64,000 nt of DNA from UBA3069 sp050633465 (GCA_050633465.1 JBOEGO010000015.1:179142-243141), one strand, 5' to 3'. Counted from the stretch's first letter, positions 18,507-28,356 are shown. A program made the numbers and translations. The notes: generated from the sequence alone by a model not told the origin.

Positions 18507-19955
18507 ATGATAGATCTTCGCCCTGTTGGATATGTGATCGGCCTGTTGGTGACCGCGCTTGGCGTCACGATGCTGCCGCCGTTGCTGGTTGATATCGCCG
18601 AAGCACGCGGCCATTGGCCCGTGTTTGCCGAAAGCGCGATCATTACGTTTTTAGCGGGCGGGTTGGTGGCCTTGGCTTGCCATAACGGCACGCGTGAGGG
18701 GCTTTCGCTGCAACAAACCTTTTTGCTGACGGCAGGGGTTTGGCTGGCGCTGCCGTTGTTCGGGGCCTTGCCGTTCATTCTGGGTGCGACGGAATCCACT
18801 GTGGTCGATGCGTTTTTCGAGGCGATGTCGGGCATGACGACCACGGGATCCACCGTATTGTCGGGGCTGGATACCCTACCCAAGGGGCTGCTGCTGTGGC
18901 GCGGTATTTTGCAATGGCTGGGCGGCATCGGCATCATTGTTGTGGCTATGGTGTTCCTGCCTGAACTGCGGGTCGGCGGGATGCAGATTTTTCGGTCGGA
19001 AGCCTTTGAAACAATGGGGAAAATCCTGCCCCGCGCAACCGAGATCGCATCGCAGATTTCGGTGATCTATGTGGCGCTGACGATCATGTGCATGCTGTCC
19101 TATCTGTTGCTGGGGATGAATGCGTTTGATGCGACGGTGCATGCGCTGACCACGATTTCGACGGGCGGATTTTCAAATTATGACGCGTCATTCGGCACGT
19201 TTTCGGGACCGGCGGAATATGTCGCTTCGGTCTTTATGGTATTGGCGGCGCTGCCTTTTGTGCGCTACGTGCAGATGATCAACGGCCATCGTGGGGCGCT
19301 GTTGTCGGACACGCAGGCCAAGGGGTTCTTGCTGACGATCGCAGTGCTGGTTTTGGTCACAACACTGGTTTTGACATCCATATTTCCGCATCACTGGGAA
19401 CAGGCCATGCGCGAGGCGCTGTTCAATATCACATCCATCATTTCGGGCACGGGGTATGCCAGCGTCGATTACATGAGCTGGGGCGGTTTTCTGATCGCGT
19501 TATTTTTCTTTATCGGGTTGATCGGCGGCTGCGCGGGGTCAACCGCCTGTTCGATCAAGATTTTCCGCTATCAAATTCTGTTTGCGTCAATCAAATCACA
19601 GATCGCCAAAACGCGGCTGCCGCACGGGGTGTTTCAGCCGCGCTGGGACGGGCGGGTGATTGACGATGATGTTTTGAATTCGGTCATGAGCTTTTTCGTG
19701 TTTTTCATCGTGTCGCTGGGCCTGTTGGCGGTGGCATTGGGCATGACGGGGCTGGATTTCATCACATCGGTATCGGGCGCGGCCACGGCGCTGGCCAATA
19801 TCGGCCCCGGCCTGGGCGACCAGATCGGGCCAGCGGGCAATTTCGGCGGGTTGAACGACACGGCGAAATGGTTGCTGGCGGCGGGCATGTTCGTGGGGCG
19901 GCTGGAACTGATGATCGTTTACGCCATGCTGACTGTGCGGTTCTGGCGCGGATAA
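18507..19955 (+). CDS. trkH: potassium uptake protein TrkH
   Basis: The 482-residue membrane subunit of the Trk K+ system. All four pore-loop filter segments can be seen: MTTTGSTVL, TTISTGGFSNYD, IISGTGYASV and ALANIGPGL. Around ten hydrophobic segments surround them, and the C-terminal FVGRLELMIVYAMLT is a family signature. The cytosolic NAD-binding partner TrkA is not in this window. The gene has its own leader after the DUF1127 terminator and shares a bidirectional terminator with the convergent gene downstream. Confidence 0.95.
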   Translation: MIDLRPVGYVIGLLVTALGVTMLPPLLVDIAEARGHWPVFAESAIITFLAGGLVALACHNGTREGLSLQQTFLLTAGVWLALPLFGALPFILGATESTVVDAFFEAMSGMTTTGSTVLSGLDTLPKGLLLWRGILQWLGGIGIIVVAMVFLPELRVGGMQIFRSEAFETMGKILPRATEIASQISVIYVALTIMCMLSYLLLGMNAFDATVHALTTISTGGFSNYDASFGTFSGPAEYVASVFMVLAALPFVRYVQMINGHRGALLSDTQAKGFLLTIAVLVLVTTLVLTSIFPHHWEQAMREALFNITSIISGTGYASVDYMSWGGFLIALFFFIGLIGGCAGSTACSIKIFRYQILFASIKSQIAKTRLPHGVFQPRWDGRVIDDDVLNSVMSFFVFFIVSLGLLAVALGMTGLDFITSVSGAATALANIGPGLGDQIGPAGNFGGLNDTAKWLLAAGMFVGRLELMIVYAMLTVRFWRG

Positions 19956-19974
19956 GTCATTCATCCAAAACGTA

Positions 19975-20005
19975 AAAAGGGCGGCCTGATCGGGGCCGCC
20001 CTTTT
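19975..20005. terminator. strong bidirectional terminator between trkH and the SPOR/pseudoprotease gene
   Basis: A perfect 12-bp stem, AAAAGGGCGGCC with GGCCGCCCTTTT, closes a 7-base loop between convergent genes. Confidence 0.9.
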
Positions 20006-20032
20006 GCTGTTGTCAAAGTGACCTATCGCGGA

Positions 20033-21865
20033 TTAGTCCCAGCAGTTGACTAGAACGGTCATGCCGCTGGCCTTTTCGTTCAGCATGGACGGGGGCATAT
20101 TGCCGATGTTATCGGTTGCAACGATGCTAAGCCCCAACCCTTCGAGCATGGCGCGGATGGCGCCAGCATCGGTGGCGAAATTCACATCCTCGGGCAGTTT
20201 GCGGGTGCCGCTGTCGGCTGGCAACAGCATGCCCAACACCGCGCCGCCCGCATCCAGAACGGGGCCACCGGCATCGCCGGGCAGCACGTTCAGGGCCAGA
20301 CGTTTCACGCCATCCTCGCCTTGCAGGCCACGGATGTCTTCCAGCGTGCCGTAGGTCAGGGTGGGCAGGCCCAGGACACCGCCAAAGGGGTATCCGGCCA
20401 CGGCCACATCGGATTGCAGGCGCGGCGTTGCGTTTTGAAACGAGGCGATGCTGACAGGGGCCAAGGGCGCCAGCGGTTTCAATACGGCCACGCCAAGCGC
20501 CGCATCGCGCGACACCACCTCGGCGTCGGTTTCATCGTTCAGGGTGATGCGTGAACATTCGGCCACGGCCTCGGCTGTGGTGACAACGGTGCCGTTTGCG
20601 TCAATGAAAAATCCTGAGCGCGAGATCTTGGGCTTGCGGATTTCCAGACCGGCCAGCAGGTCCACGCTTTGGTTTTCGTTGTCGCCTGCGGCGGGGTCCA
20701 ATGTGCCCGGCAGCCGGGCAAAGCTTTGCTGCATTGCGCCCAACAGGCGGCTGCGGCGCTCCTCGTCACCGGCGGGCCAGATCAGGGTGAAACCCTTGAT
20801 TTCACCGTTGCGCAGGGTCGCCTGCGTGTGGGACACGAAATCGGCCCCGATGCCAACCAGCATGAAACTGTCGTTATCGCGTTCGCGTGGCCCATCCTCG
20901 GGGACAATTTCAAGGGTTTGCATGATGTCATACAGCCCGTGCAGCGATGCGCGGTCGCCGTTTTGCGAGATCAGCAAAACCCGTGCAGGCAAATCACCTG
21001 TCGCAGCGTAATGGGCAAAGGGTGGTTCGAATTTTTCAAACTCCACCACGCCCAAGGGCAGGGTCATTTCAATGCCTGCTTCGGCATTGGCCACGGTTTG
21101 CAGGTCCAGCCCTTTCAGGACGGCGTTATATTGATCAAACAGGGCGGCGCGTTGCAGCGTGGTCAGCACGCCAGTGACATCGTAATTGTTCGCCTCTTGC
21201 CACTGCGCCATCGAATTGCGGGTGCCACGGCCAAATGCGCCATCAATGGTGGAATCATAGAAACCGGCCCATTTCAGCGCGATTTGCAGGTTCATGCGTT
21301 CGTCACGGTTCAGCTGGGCTTCGCTTTGGCGGGCTTCGCGCGGGGTTTCATCGGCGGGTTCCGGTTCCGGTTCCGGTGCGGGCGCGGGTTCTGGTGTGGC
21401 TTCGGCTGCGGCCTGCTCTTGCGGGGCAACTTCGGGCGCGATCGGGCTTTGGATTTGGGTGTCGGGGGTTGCTTCGGCTGTGTTCTCGGGCTGGGCCGGG
21501 TCTGTTTCCATTGGGGGCAGGTTCAACAGGTTCGCACCCAAGGGCCAGAATTGTTGACGATATGCCGTTGAAAAGGCGATGTAGCTGTCACGCGGGATTT
21601 CGCCTTCGCGGCGATAGACACGCAGCACCTGATCGGCGTCTTCGCGGCGATATGGGCCAAGCGCGATGGCATACCAGCCACCGCCAAGTGAAAACCCGTT
21701 TACATCCTGCAAGCGCGCGGAATAAGCGCGAATGCGGTCTTGTGCTGCGGACAGGCTGGGCTGTGCCTCGATCTGGACCCAGACCACATCGGATGCGGTT
21801 TGCGCAAAAACGGCGCGGGTGGTCAGGATCAGAGCCAGAATGGCGGTAATCAATACTCTTGTCAT
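20033..21865 (-). CDS. exported SPOR-like / peptidoglycan-binding protein with inactive trypsin-like domain
   Basis: A 610-residue protein; the start at 21865 gives a direct signal peptide ending near VFAQ. Residues 25-100 look like a SPOR-type domain (GGGWYAIALGPY). Residues 120-185 are a proline/glutamate-rich linker. Residues 187-245 are a peptidoglycan-binding fold (LQIALKWAGFYDSTIDG, FGRGTRNSMAQWQ). Residues 400-560 have the trypsin/HtrA fold, but all three catalytic positions are changed: Glu432 replaces His (VVTTAEAVAE), Gly458 replaces Asp (DAALGVAVLK) and Ala532 replaces Ser (PGDAGGPVL). I infer a periplasmic scaffold or binding protein at the cell wall rather than a protease. Confidence 0.85.
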   Translation of the reverse strand: MTRVLITAILALILTTRAVFAQTASDVVWVQIEAQPSLSAAQDRIRAYSARLQDVNGFSLGGGWYAIALGPYRREDADQVLRVYRREGEIPRDSYIAFSTAYRQQFWPLGANLLNLPPMETDPAQPENTAEATPDTQIQSPIAPEVAPQEQAAAEATPEPAPAPEPEPEPADETPREARQSEAQLNRDERMNLQIALKWAGFYDSTIDGAFGRGTRNSMAQWQEANNYDVTGVLTTLQRAALFDQYNAVLKGLDLQTVANAEAGIEMTLPLGVVEFEKFEPPFAHYAATGDLPARVLLISQNGDRASLHGLYDIMQTLEIVPEDGPRERDNDSFMLVGIGADFVSHTQATLRNGEIKGFTLIWPAGDEERRSRLLGAMQQSFARLPGTLDPAAGDNENQSVDLLAGLEIRKPKISRSGFFIDANGTVVTTAEAVAECSRITLNDETDAEVVSRDAALGVAVLKPLAPLAPVSIASFQNATPRLQSDVAVAGYPFGGVLGLPTLTYGTLEDIRGLQGEDGVKRLALNVLPGDAGGPVLDAGGAVLGMLLPADSGTRKLPEDVNFATDAGAIRAMLEGLGLSIVATDNIGNMPPSMLNEKASGMTVLVNCWD

Positions 21866-22026
21866 GGTGCGGTGCGGCCCTTGGCATTTGAAATTGGTGA
21901 CAATGTTTTGCACGTTTTATCAAACTGGCACGCGGGCGCACCCAAATAATGCGTGAGCGCGTGATTGACCCCGGCCCGCGCGGCCCGTAGGTAGAGCGCG
22001 CGATTTCAAAGGCCCAAGCAAGGCGT

Positions 22027-22980
22027 ATGACCATGTCAGAACCAACCGCAAAACCACGCAGTTTTCAGGAAATCATCCTGCGGCTTCAGGCCTATTGGGC
22101 CGGTAGGGGCTGCGCGATCATGCAACCCTATGATATGGAGGTCGGCGCGGGCACCTTTCATCCGGCGACCACGCTGCGTTCCTTGGGGCCAAACCCCTGG
22201 GCTGCAGCCTATGTGCAGCCCTCGCGCCGCCCGACCGACGGGCGTTACGGCGAAAACCCCAACAGGTTGCAACATTATTACCAGTATCAGGTGCTGATCA
22301 AACCCAGCCCGCCGGATTTGCAGGACCTGTATCTGGGGTCGCTGGCCGCGATCGGCATTGATATGGAATTGCACGACATCCGTTTCGTCGAGGACGATTG
22401 GGAATCCCCGACACTTGGCGCATGGGGATTGGGATGGGAGGTCTGGTGCGACGGCATGGAAGTGTCGCAATTCACCTATTTTCAACAGGTTGGCGGGCAT
22501 GATTGCCACCCCGTTTCGGGCGAGCTGACCTATGGTCTGGAACGGCTGGCGATGTATGTGCTGGGCGTCGATCATGTGATGGACATGCCCTATAATGATC
22601 CTGACGCGCCGATTGCGTTGACATACGGTGATGTGTTTCGCCAGACCGAACAGGAATACAGCCGCTGGAATTTCGACGTGGCCAATACCGATGTGTTGTT
22701 AAGACATTTCGAAGAGGCCGAGGCCGAGTGCCACGCGATTCTGTCGCAGGCGTATGATGATCCGAAAACCGGCAAACGCATCGTGATGGCGCATCCGGCC
22801 TATGATCAATGCATCAAGGCCAGCCATATTTTCAATCTGCTGGACGCGCGCGGCGTGATTTCCGTGACCGAACGGCAAAGCTATATCGGGCGGGTGCGCA
22901 CGCTGGCGAAAATGTGCGCCGATGCGTTCGTGCAAACCGGCGCGGGCGGCTGGACCGCAGATGCGGTAGCCGCACAATGA
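22027..22980 (+). CDS. glyQ: glycyl-tRNA synthetase alpha subunit
   Basis: Catalytic subunit of the two-subunit bacterial glycyl-tRNA synthetase, 317 residues. The N-terminal SFQEIILRLQAYWAGRGC, MEVGAGTFHPATTLRSLG and YVQPSRRPTDGRYG are diagnostic. ATG 22033 has better spacing from AAGG than 22027, so the true start may be two codons later. The stop overlaps the next gene by four bases (ATGA). With DUF6446 and glyS it forms a tight operon. Confidence 0.97.
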   Translation: MTMSEPTAKPRSFQEIILRLQAYWAGRGCAIMQPYDMEVGAGTFHPATTLRSLGPNPWAAAYVQPSRRPTDGRYGENPNRLQHYYQYQVLIKPSPPDLQDLYLGSLAAIGIDMELHDIRFVEDDWESPTLGAWGLGWEVWCDGMEVSQFTYFQQVGGHDCHPVSGELTYGLERLAMYVLGVDHVMDMPYNDPDAPIALTYGDVFRQTEQEYSRWNFDVANTDVLLRHFEEAEAECHAILSQAYDDPKTGKRIVMAHPAYDQCIKASHIFNLLDARGVISVTERQSYIGRVRTLAKMCADAFVQTGAGGWTADAVAAQ

Positions 22981-23504
22981 TGGGTAAGGTTTTTGCGGGG
23001 TTCATCGTGATTACAGCGATTTTGGCGGGCGCGGCCATGTATTACCTACAGGTCTATGCCTATTATGACGAGGTCACGGCCGACGGGTCCAGTGATGTGC
23101 AGATGACCACCATGGCGGGGGGCGCGCCCGAACCTGTGTTGTATGACGGGTTCACCGCGATTGACGCTGACAGCAGCCCCATCCGGTATCGCGCCTGTTT
23201 CACCACCACAATGAGCGCGGCCATGATGAGCGAAACCTACATGCCCTATGACGACGCCACCCCATTGGTCGCGCCGAAATGGTTTGACTGTTTCAACGCG
23301 GTTGAAATTGGCGAAGCACTGGAGCGCGGCGAGGCATTGGCGTTTCTGGGCACCGAAAACATCCACTATGGTATTGACCGGATTGTGGCCGTGATGCCCG
23401 ACGGTCGCGGATTTGTCTGGCATCAGATAAACCATTGTGGCGAAAAAGTTTTTGACGGGCAGCCTGTGCCCGCCGATTGCCCCGCCCCCCCCCAAGCGAA
23501 CTAA
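22977..23504 (+). CDS. DUF6446 family membrane-anchored protein
   Basis: A 175-residue protein between glyQ and glyS, overlapping glyQ by ATGA. A single N-terminal membrane segment (FAGFIVITAILAGAAMYYL) is followed by an outer domain with paired cysteines (YRACFTT, WFDCFNAV, NHCGEK, ADCPAP). It matches a Rhodobacteraceae family always found inside the glyQS operon in the genomes I recall. Function unknown. The conserved position suggests co-expression with glycyl-tRNA synthetase, but its extracytoplasmic fold argues against a direct role in charging. Confidence 0.82.
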   Translation: MMGKVFAGFIVITAILAGAAMYYLQVYAYYDEVTADGSSDVQMTTMAGGAPEPVLYDGFTAIDADSSPIRYRACFTTTMSAAMMSETYMPYDDATPLVAPKWFDCFNAVEIGEALERGEALAFLGTENIHYGIDRIVAVMPDGRGFVWHQINHCGEKVFDGQPVPADCPAPPQAN

Positions 23505-23522
23505 GCCCGAGGAAACCGAGCC

Positions 23523-25742
23523 ATGGCCGACCTGCTGATCGAACTGTTTTCCGAGGAAATCCCCGCACGTATGCAGGGCCGCGCCGCTGCGGATCTGAAA
23601 AAGCGCATGACCGATGGATTGGTCGATGCGGGGCTGACCTATGCCGGGGCGGCGGCGTTTTCCACGCCGCGCCGTTTGGCTCTGGCGATCGAGGGTTTGC
23701 TGGAGCGGTCCCCCGACCTGAGCGAGGAACGCAAAGGCCCGCGTGTGGATGCGCCGGAAAAGGCGATCGAGGGGTTCCTGCGCGGGGCAGGGGTGTCGCG
23801 CGATGATCTGGAAATACGCGACGAGAAAAAGGGGCAGGTCTATTTTGCGGTGATCCGCAAACCGGGGCGCCCTGCCGCCGAAATCGTGGCCGAAGTGCTG
23901 GAAGATGTGATCCGCAATTTCCCATGGCCGAAATCCATGCGTTGGGGCGCGGGCAGCCTGAAATGGGTGCGCCCGCTGCATTCGATCCTGTGCATTCTGT
24001 CACGCGAAGACGGGGCCGAAGTGGTCGAAATGGACATCGACGGGATCAAGGCCGCCAACACCACCCAAGGTCACCGTTTCATGGGGTCGGGGCGGTTTTC
24101 TGTCAGCAATTTCGATGATTACGAAGCAAAGCTAAAGCGCGACCATGTGATCCTGAACGCCGATGAACGCGCCGATGCGATCTGGGCCGAGGCCAGCAAT
24201 CAGGCATTTGCCAACGGTTTGGAACTGGTCGAAGACAAAGGCCTGCTGGCCGAGGTCGCAGGGCTGGTCGAATGGCCGGTGGTGTTGATGGGCGCGATTG
24301 ACGCCGAATTTCTGGAATTGCCGCCCGAGGTGCTGCAAACGTCGATGAAGGAACACCAGAAATTCTTCTCGGTTCGGAACCCGAAAACCGGACGCATCGA
24401 ACGGTTTGTCACCGTGGCCAACCGCGAAACCGCCGACAACGGCGCGACCATCCTTGCGGGCAACCAAAAGGTGCTGTCGGCCCGTCTGTCGGATGCGAAA
24501 TTCTTTTGGGAAAACGATTTGCGCGTGGCCAAGGCCAATATCAATGCATGGACAGACCGCCTGTCGAATGTGACTTTTCACAACCAATTGGGCAGTCAGG
24601 CGGCGCGGATTGATCGTATTGCGGCACTGGCGCGTGATATTGCCCATGCCGTGGGGGCCGATCCGGCGCTGGCGGAACAGGCCGCACGGGTGGCCAAGGC
24701 CGATCTGTCATCGGAAATGGTTTATGAATTCCCTGAATTACAAGGGCTGATGGGGCGTTATTACGCCGAGGCCGCAGGCCTTCCCACCGAAGTCGCCGCC
24801 GCATGTCAGGACCATTATGCGCCGCTTGGCCCGTCTGATGCGGTGCCTGTCGCGCCGGTTTCGGTGGCCGTGGCACTGGCCGACAAGATCGACACGCTGA
24901 CAGGATTCTGGGCAATTGATGAAAAGCCCACCGGATCGAAAGACCCCTATGCGCTGCGCCGCGCCGCCTTGGGCGTGATCCGTATTCTGTTGCAAAGCGA
25001 CATTCGCGCCGGATTGGACGCGTGGTTTGACGCGCAACTGGTGCGCCACAAATTCGCGCAATCCAATGCAATGGTCGAGGCCGAAGCCGAAGCCCTGCTG
25101 GGCGAAATCGCCGATCACGGTGTGTTTGGCGCGGCGTTTAGAACGGTATTGGAAAAAATCGATGGCGCGCCCTCGGGTGAATTCGCCGAACTGGAAAAAG
25201 CAGTGCCGGACCTGTCCACCGACATGCTGTCGTTTTTCCATGACCGGCTAAAAGTTTTCTTGCGTGATCAGGGGCTTACCCATGATGTGATTGACGCCTG
25301 TCTGGATATGCCGGGCAATGATGATGTGACGCTTCTGGTGCGCCGCGCCACGGCATTGGGCGCGTTCATGGCAACCGAGGATGGCACCAATCTGGTGCAG
25401 GGATTCAAACGTGCCGCCAATATTCTGGCCCAAGCCGAAGAAAAGGACGGGGTGGAGTATTCATATGGGGCCGATGTGAAATTTGCCGAAACCGACGAGG
25501 AAAAGGCCCTGTTTGCCGCGCTTGACGCGGCCGATGCCAAAATCGCCCCCGCCATGCAGGCCGAGGATTTTGCCGAAGCCATGGCGGCGATGGCCGCCCT
25601 GCGCGCGCCGATTGATGCGTTTTTCGATGCTGTGCAGGTGAATTCGGATTTGCAGGTGGTGCGCCGTAACCGTTTGAATTTATTATCGCGCATCCGCAGT
25701 TTGTGCCTGTCAGTGGCCGATCTGACCAGGATCGAGGGTTAG
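23523..25742 (+). CDS. glyS: glycyl-tRNA synthetase beta subunit
   Basis: The 739-residue tRNA-binding subunit paired with GlyQ. The start MADLLIELFSEEIPARMQ, the STPRRLALAIEGL segment and FLELPPEVLQTSMKEHQKFF are family hallmarks. The C-terminal third is the anticodon-binding helical domain ending in RNRLNLLSRIRSLC. It begins 18 bases after the DUF6446 stop. Length is slightly longer than the E. coli protein (about 690), within normal variation for alphaproteobacteria. Confidence 0.97.
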   Translation: MADLLIELFSEEIPARMQGRAAADLKKRMTDGLVDAGLTYAGAAAFSTPRRLALAIEGLLERSPDLSEERKGPRVDAPEKAIEGFLRGAGVSRDDLEIRDEKKGQVYFAVIRKPGRPAAEIVAEVLEDVIRNFPWPKSMRWGAGSLKWVRPLHSILCILSREDGAEVVEMDIDGIKAANTTQGHRFMGSGRFSVSNFDDYEAKLKRDHVILNADERADAIWAEASNQAFANGLELVEDKGLLAEVAGLVEWPVVLMGAIDAEFLELPPEVLQTSMKEHQKFFSVRNPKTGRIERFVTVANRETADNGATILAGNQKVLSARLSDAKFFWENDLRVAKANINAWTDRLSNVTFHNQLGSQAARIDRIAALARDIAHAVGADPALAEQAARVAKADLSSEMVYEFPELQGLMGRYYAEAAGLPTEVAAACQDHYAPLGPSDAVPVAPVSVAVALADKIDTLTGFWAIDEKPTGSKDPYALRRAALGVIRILLQSDIRAGLDAWFDAQLVRHKFAQSNAMVEAEAEALLGEIADHGVFGAAFRTVLEKIDGAPSGEFAELEKAVPDLSTDMLSFFHDRLKVFLRDQGLTHDVIDACLDMPGNDDVTLLVRRATALGAFMATEDGTNLVQGFKRAANILAQAEEKDGVEYSYGADVKFAETDEEKALFAALDAADAKIAPAMQAEDFAEAMAAMAALRAPIDAFFDAVQVNSDLQVVRRNRLNLLSRIRSLCLSVADLTRIEG

Positions 25743-25809
25743 CAGCACTGCGCCGCTTGCCAAGCGAGGTTAGAGGCGTATTCTGCCTTCGCTAAGGAAA
25801 GGCGCCGCA

Positions 25810-28356
25810 GTGCAGCATAATGACCCGAATATCACCCTTATAACGCCCGATGCACCCATGTCGGCGGCCAGCCACGGCGGGCGGGCGAAATGCCTACAAC
25901 GTCTGGTGCGGCTGGACCTGCCGGTGCCGAAAACCGTGGCGCTGTCCTTTGATGCGGTGCATGGCATTGCATCGGGTAAACTGCCGGACACCCGGGCATT
26001 GCTCGCGCCATTTGGCGATGCACCGTTGCTCTGCGTGCGCCCGTCATCCGAAGACCCTGATTGGGGCGGGCCGGGGTCGATCCTGAACATCGGCATGAAT
26101 GATGCGCGGTTTGTGGATATGTGCGAACAACTGGGGCAGGCGGCAGCCACCGCTGCCTATCTGCGGTTCGTGCAGCAATATGCAATGCATGTGGCCCGGT
26201 TGGATCCCGATGTGTTTGACGACATCACATTGGAAGGCCCGGACGCCCTGAGCGAGGCCTTGCGCGCCTATGAGGATGAAACCGAAGAGAAATTTCCACA
26301 GGACCCTGCCGTGCAACTGGCCGAGGTGTTGCGTTCGATGGCCCGCGCATGGGAGGGCACAACAGCCCGGCTGTTGCGTCAGGCCAAGGGCGCACCGGCA
26401 GATGCCGGTCTGGGTTTGGTGGTGCAGGAAATGGCGCTTGGGCTAGGCGTGGGCGACGGTGAAAGCGGGTCGGGTGTGATCCAGCTGGTCGGTTCCAAAA
26501 CCGGCGCGCCGCGTATCACGGGGCGGTATCTGAGCCAAAGCCAGGGCCGCGATGCATTGCACGCCGAGGCCAAATCCATTTATCTGGAAAAAGACCCCCG
26601 TGGACTTTCGTTAGAAGAACTGGCGCCCGATGCATTTGCGCAGCTCAAGGAAAACTGCGCGCTGATGCGGCGCAAACTGCGCGAGGAAATGCAGGCAGAA
26701 TTTACCATCGAAGACGGCCATGTGCATATTCTGGACGGGGTGCGCGTGGCGCGCACTGGCCGCGCGGCAGTGCGAATTGCGGTGAAACTGGCCGAAGACG
26801 GTATTATCAGCCACGAAGAGGCGCTGATGCGGGTGGATCCGCGTGCCCTGAACGAACTTTTGCACCGACAGATTGACCCGACCGCCCCGCGTGACCGGCT
26901 GGCGCGCGGCGTGGCGGCCAGCCCGGGGGCCGCGTCTGGGCGGATTGTGTTTTCCGCCGCCGAGGCACAGGCAAGTGCCGCCCGTGGCGAGGCCTGCGTG
27001 CTGGTGCGCCGTGAAACCTCGCCCGAAGACATTCGCGGAATGCATGCGGCCGCCGCAGTGCTGACCGAACGCGGTGGCATGACCAGCCACGCCGCTGTGA
27101 TCGGGCGCGGTATGGGGTTGCCCTGTGTGGTGGGGGCGGTCGAAATCAAATTCAATCTGCGCAAGAATACCATCACCGCACCGGATGGCCGTGAATTTCG
27201 TGCTGGTGACGTAATTACGATCGACGGCACCAACGGCGATGTTCTGGCGGGCGAACCCGCGATGCTGGAGGCGGCGCAGGATGACGCATTCCAGACCTTG
27301 ATGGGCTGGGCGGATGATGTGCGCGACATTGGGGTGCGGGCCAATGCCGATACGCCTGCCGATGCGATAACGGCGCGCAATTTCATGGCCGAAGGCATCG
27401 GGCTGTGCCGCACCGAACATATGTTTTTCGAAGCGGACCGCCTGACGGTGATGCGCGAAATGATCTTTGCCAACAGCGCCGAAGATCGCCGCGCCTCTCT
27501 GGAACGGTTGTTACCGATGCAGCGCACTGATTTCATTGAACTGTTCAGGATTATGCAGGGCAAGCCCGTGTGCATCCGACTGTTTGATCCGCCCCTGCAC
27601 GAATTTCTGCCCACTGACCGCGCCGGGCATCACGAACTGGCCGAAGCACTGGATTTGCCGCTGTCGGATGTAACCCGGCGGGTCGAGGCATTGGGCGAAT
27701 ACAACCCGATGTTGGGGATGCGGGGCGTGCGGTTGGGTATCACCGTGCCAGAAATCTATGACATGCAGGCCCGCGCCATTTTCGAAGCCACAGTCGAGGC
27801 AAGCCGCGATGGCGTGCCTGTCGTGCCAGAAATCATGATTCCGTTGGTTTCGGCCAAACGCGAGGTCGAACTGGTCAAAACACGCATTGATGCCGTGGCG
27901 GCAGCGGTGCGCAACGAAGGCAAGGTCGATTTCGATTACCGTTTGGGCGTCATGGTTGAAACACCGCGTGCGGCGCTGCGTGCGGCAGAAATCGCGCCTC
28001 AGACCTCGTTTCTGTCGTTCGGGACCAATGATTTGACCCAGATGACTTACGGGTTGTCGCGTGATGATGCCGGGCGGTTCATGTCAGCCTATGTGCAACA
28101 GGGCGTATTCCCCGAAGATCCGTTTCATACGCTTGATGTGGATGGCGTGGGCGAGTTGTTAACGATCGGCGCGGAACGTGGCCGCGAGGCACGCCCGGAT
28201 CTGGTTTTGTCGATCTGCGGAGAACACGGCGGCAGCCCCGAATCAATCGCATTTTGCCGTGCGGCAGGGTTTGATTATGTCAGTTGCTCACCGTTTCGCG
28301 TGCCCGTAGCGCGCTTGGCCGCGGCGCAACTGGCGGTCAGGGACAAGATTGGCTAA
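25810..28356 (+). CDS. PPDK-like PEP-utilising enzyme with altered nucleotide-binding domain
   Basis: An 848-residue relative of pyruvate phosphate dikinase starting at GTG with AGGAAAGG upstream. The phosphohistidine domain is intact (GGMTSHAAV, His427), and so is the PEP/pyruvate barrel: GLCRTEHMFF, RLFDPPLHEFLP, GTNDLTQMTYGL and SICGEHGG with Cys803. The N-terminal ATP-grasp part is shorter and altered. The family GGKGANL becomes GGRAKCL near residue 25, and the Q-x-R nucleotide contact after EFTIE (residues about 295-315) reads ILDGVRV. Arg77 in CVRPSSED is kept. It may use another nucleotide, act as phosphocarrier, or be regulatory. It follows glyS by 67 bases. Confidence 0.8.
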   Translation: MQHNDPNITLITPDAPMSAASHGGRAKCLQRLVRLDLPVPKTVALSFDAVHGIASGKLPDTRALLAPFGDAPLLCVRPSSEDPDWGGPGSILNIGMNDARFVDMCEQLGQAAATAAYLRFVQQYAMHVARLDPDVFDDITLEGPDALSEALRAYEDETEEKFPQDPAVQLAEVLRSMARAWEGTTARLLRQAKGAPADAGLGLVVQEMALGLGVGDGESGSGVIQLVGSKTGAPRITGRYLSQSQGRDALHAEAKSIYLEKDPRGLSLEELAPDAFAQLKENCALMRRKLREEMQAEFTIEDGHVHILDGVRVARTGRAAVRIAVKLAEDGIISHEEALMRVDPRALNELLHRQIDPTAPRDRLARGVAASPGAASGRIVFSAAEAQASAARGEACVLVRRETSPEDIRGMHAAAAVLTERGGMTSHAAVIGRGMGLPCVVGAVEIKFNLRKNTITAPDGREFRAGDVITIDGTNGDVLAGEPAMLEAAQDDAFQTLMGWADDVRDIGVRANADTPADAITARNFMAEGIGLCRTEHMFFEADRLTVMREMIFANSAEDRRASLERLLPMQRTDFIELFRIMQGKPVCIRLFDPPLHEFLPTDRAGHHELAEALDLPLSDVTRRVEALGEYNPMLGMRGVRLGITVPEIYDMQARAIFEATVEASRDGVPVVPEIMIPLVSAKREVELVKTRIDAVAAAVRNEGKVDFDYRLGVMVETPRAALRAAEIAPQTSFLSFGTNDLTQMTYGLSRDDAGRFMSAYVQQGVFPEDPFHTLDVDGVGELLTIGAERGREARPDLVLSICGEHGGSPESIAFCRAAGFDYVSCSPFRVPVARLAAAQLAVRDKIG

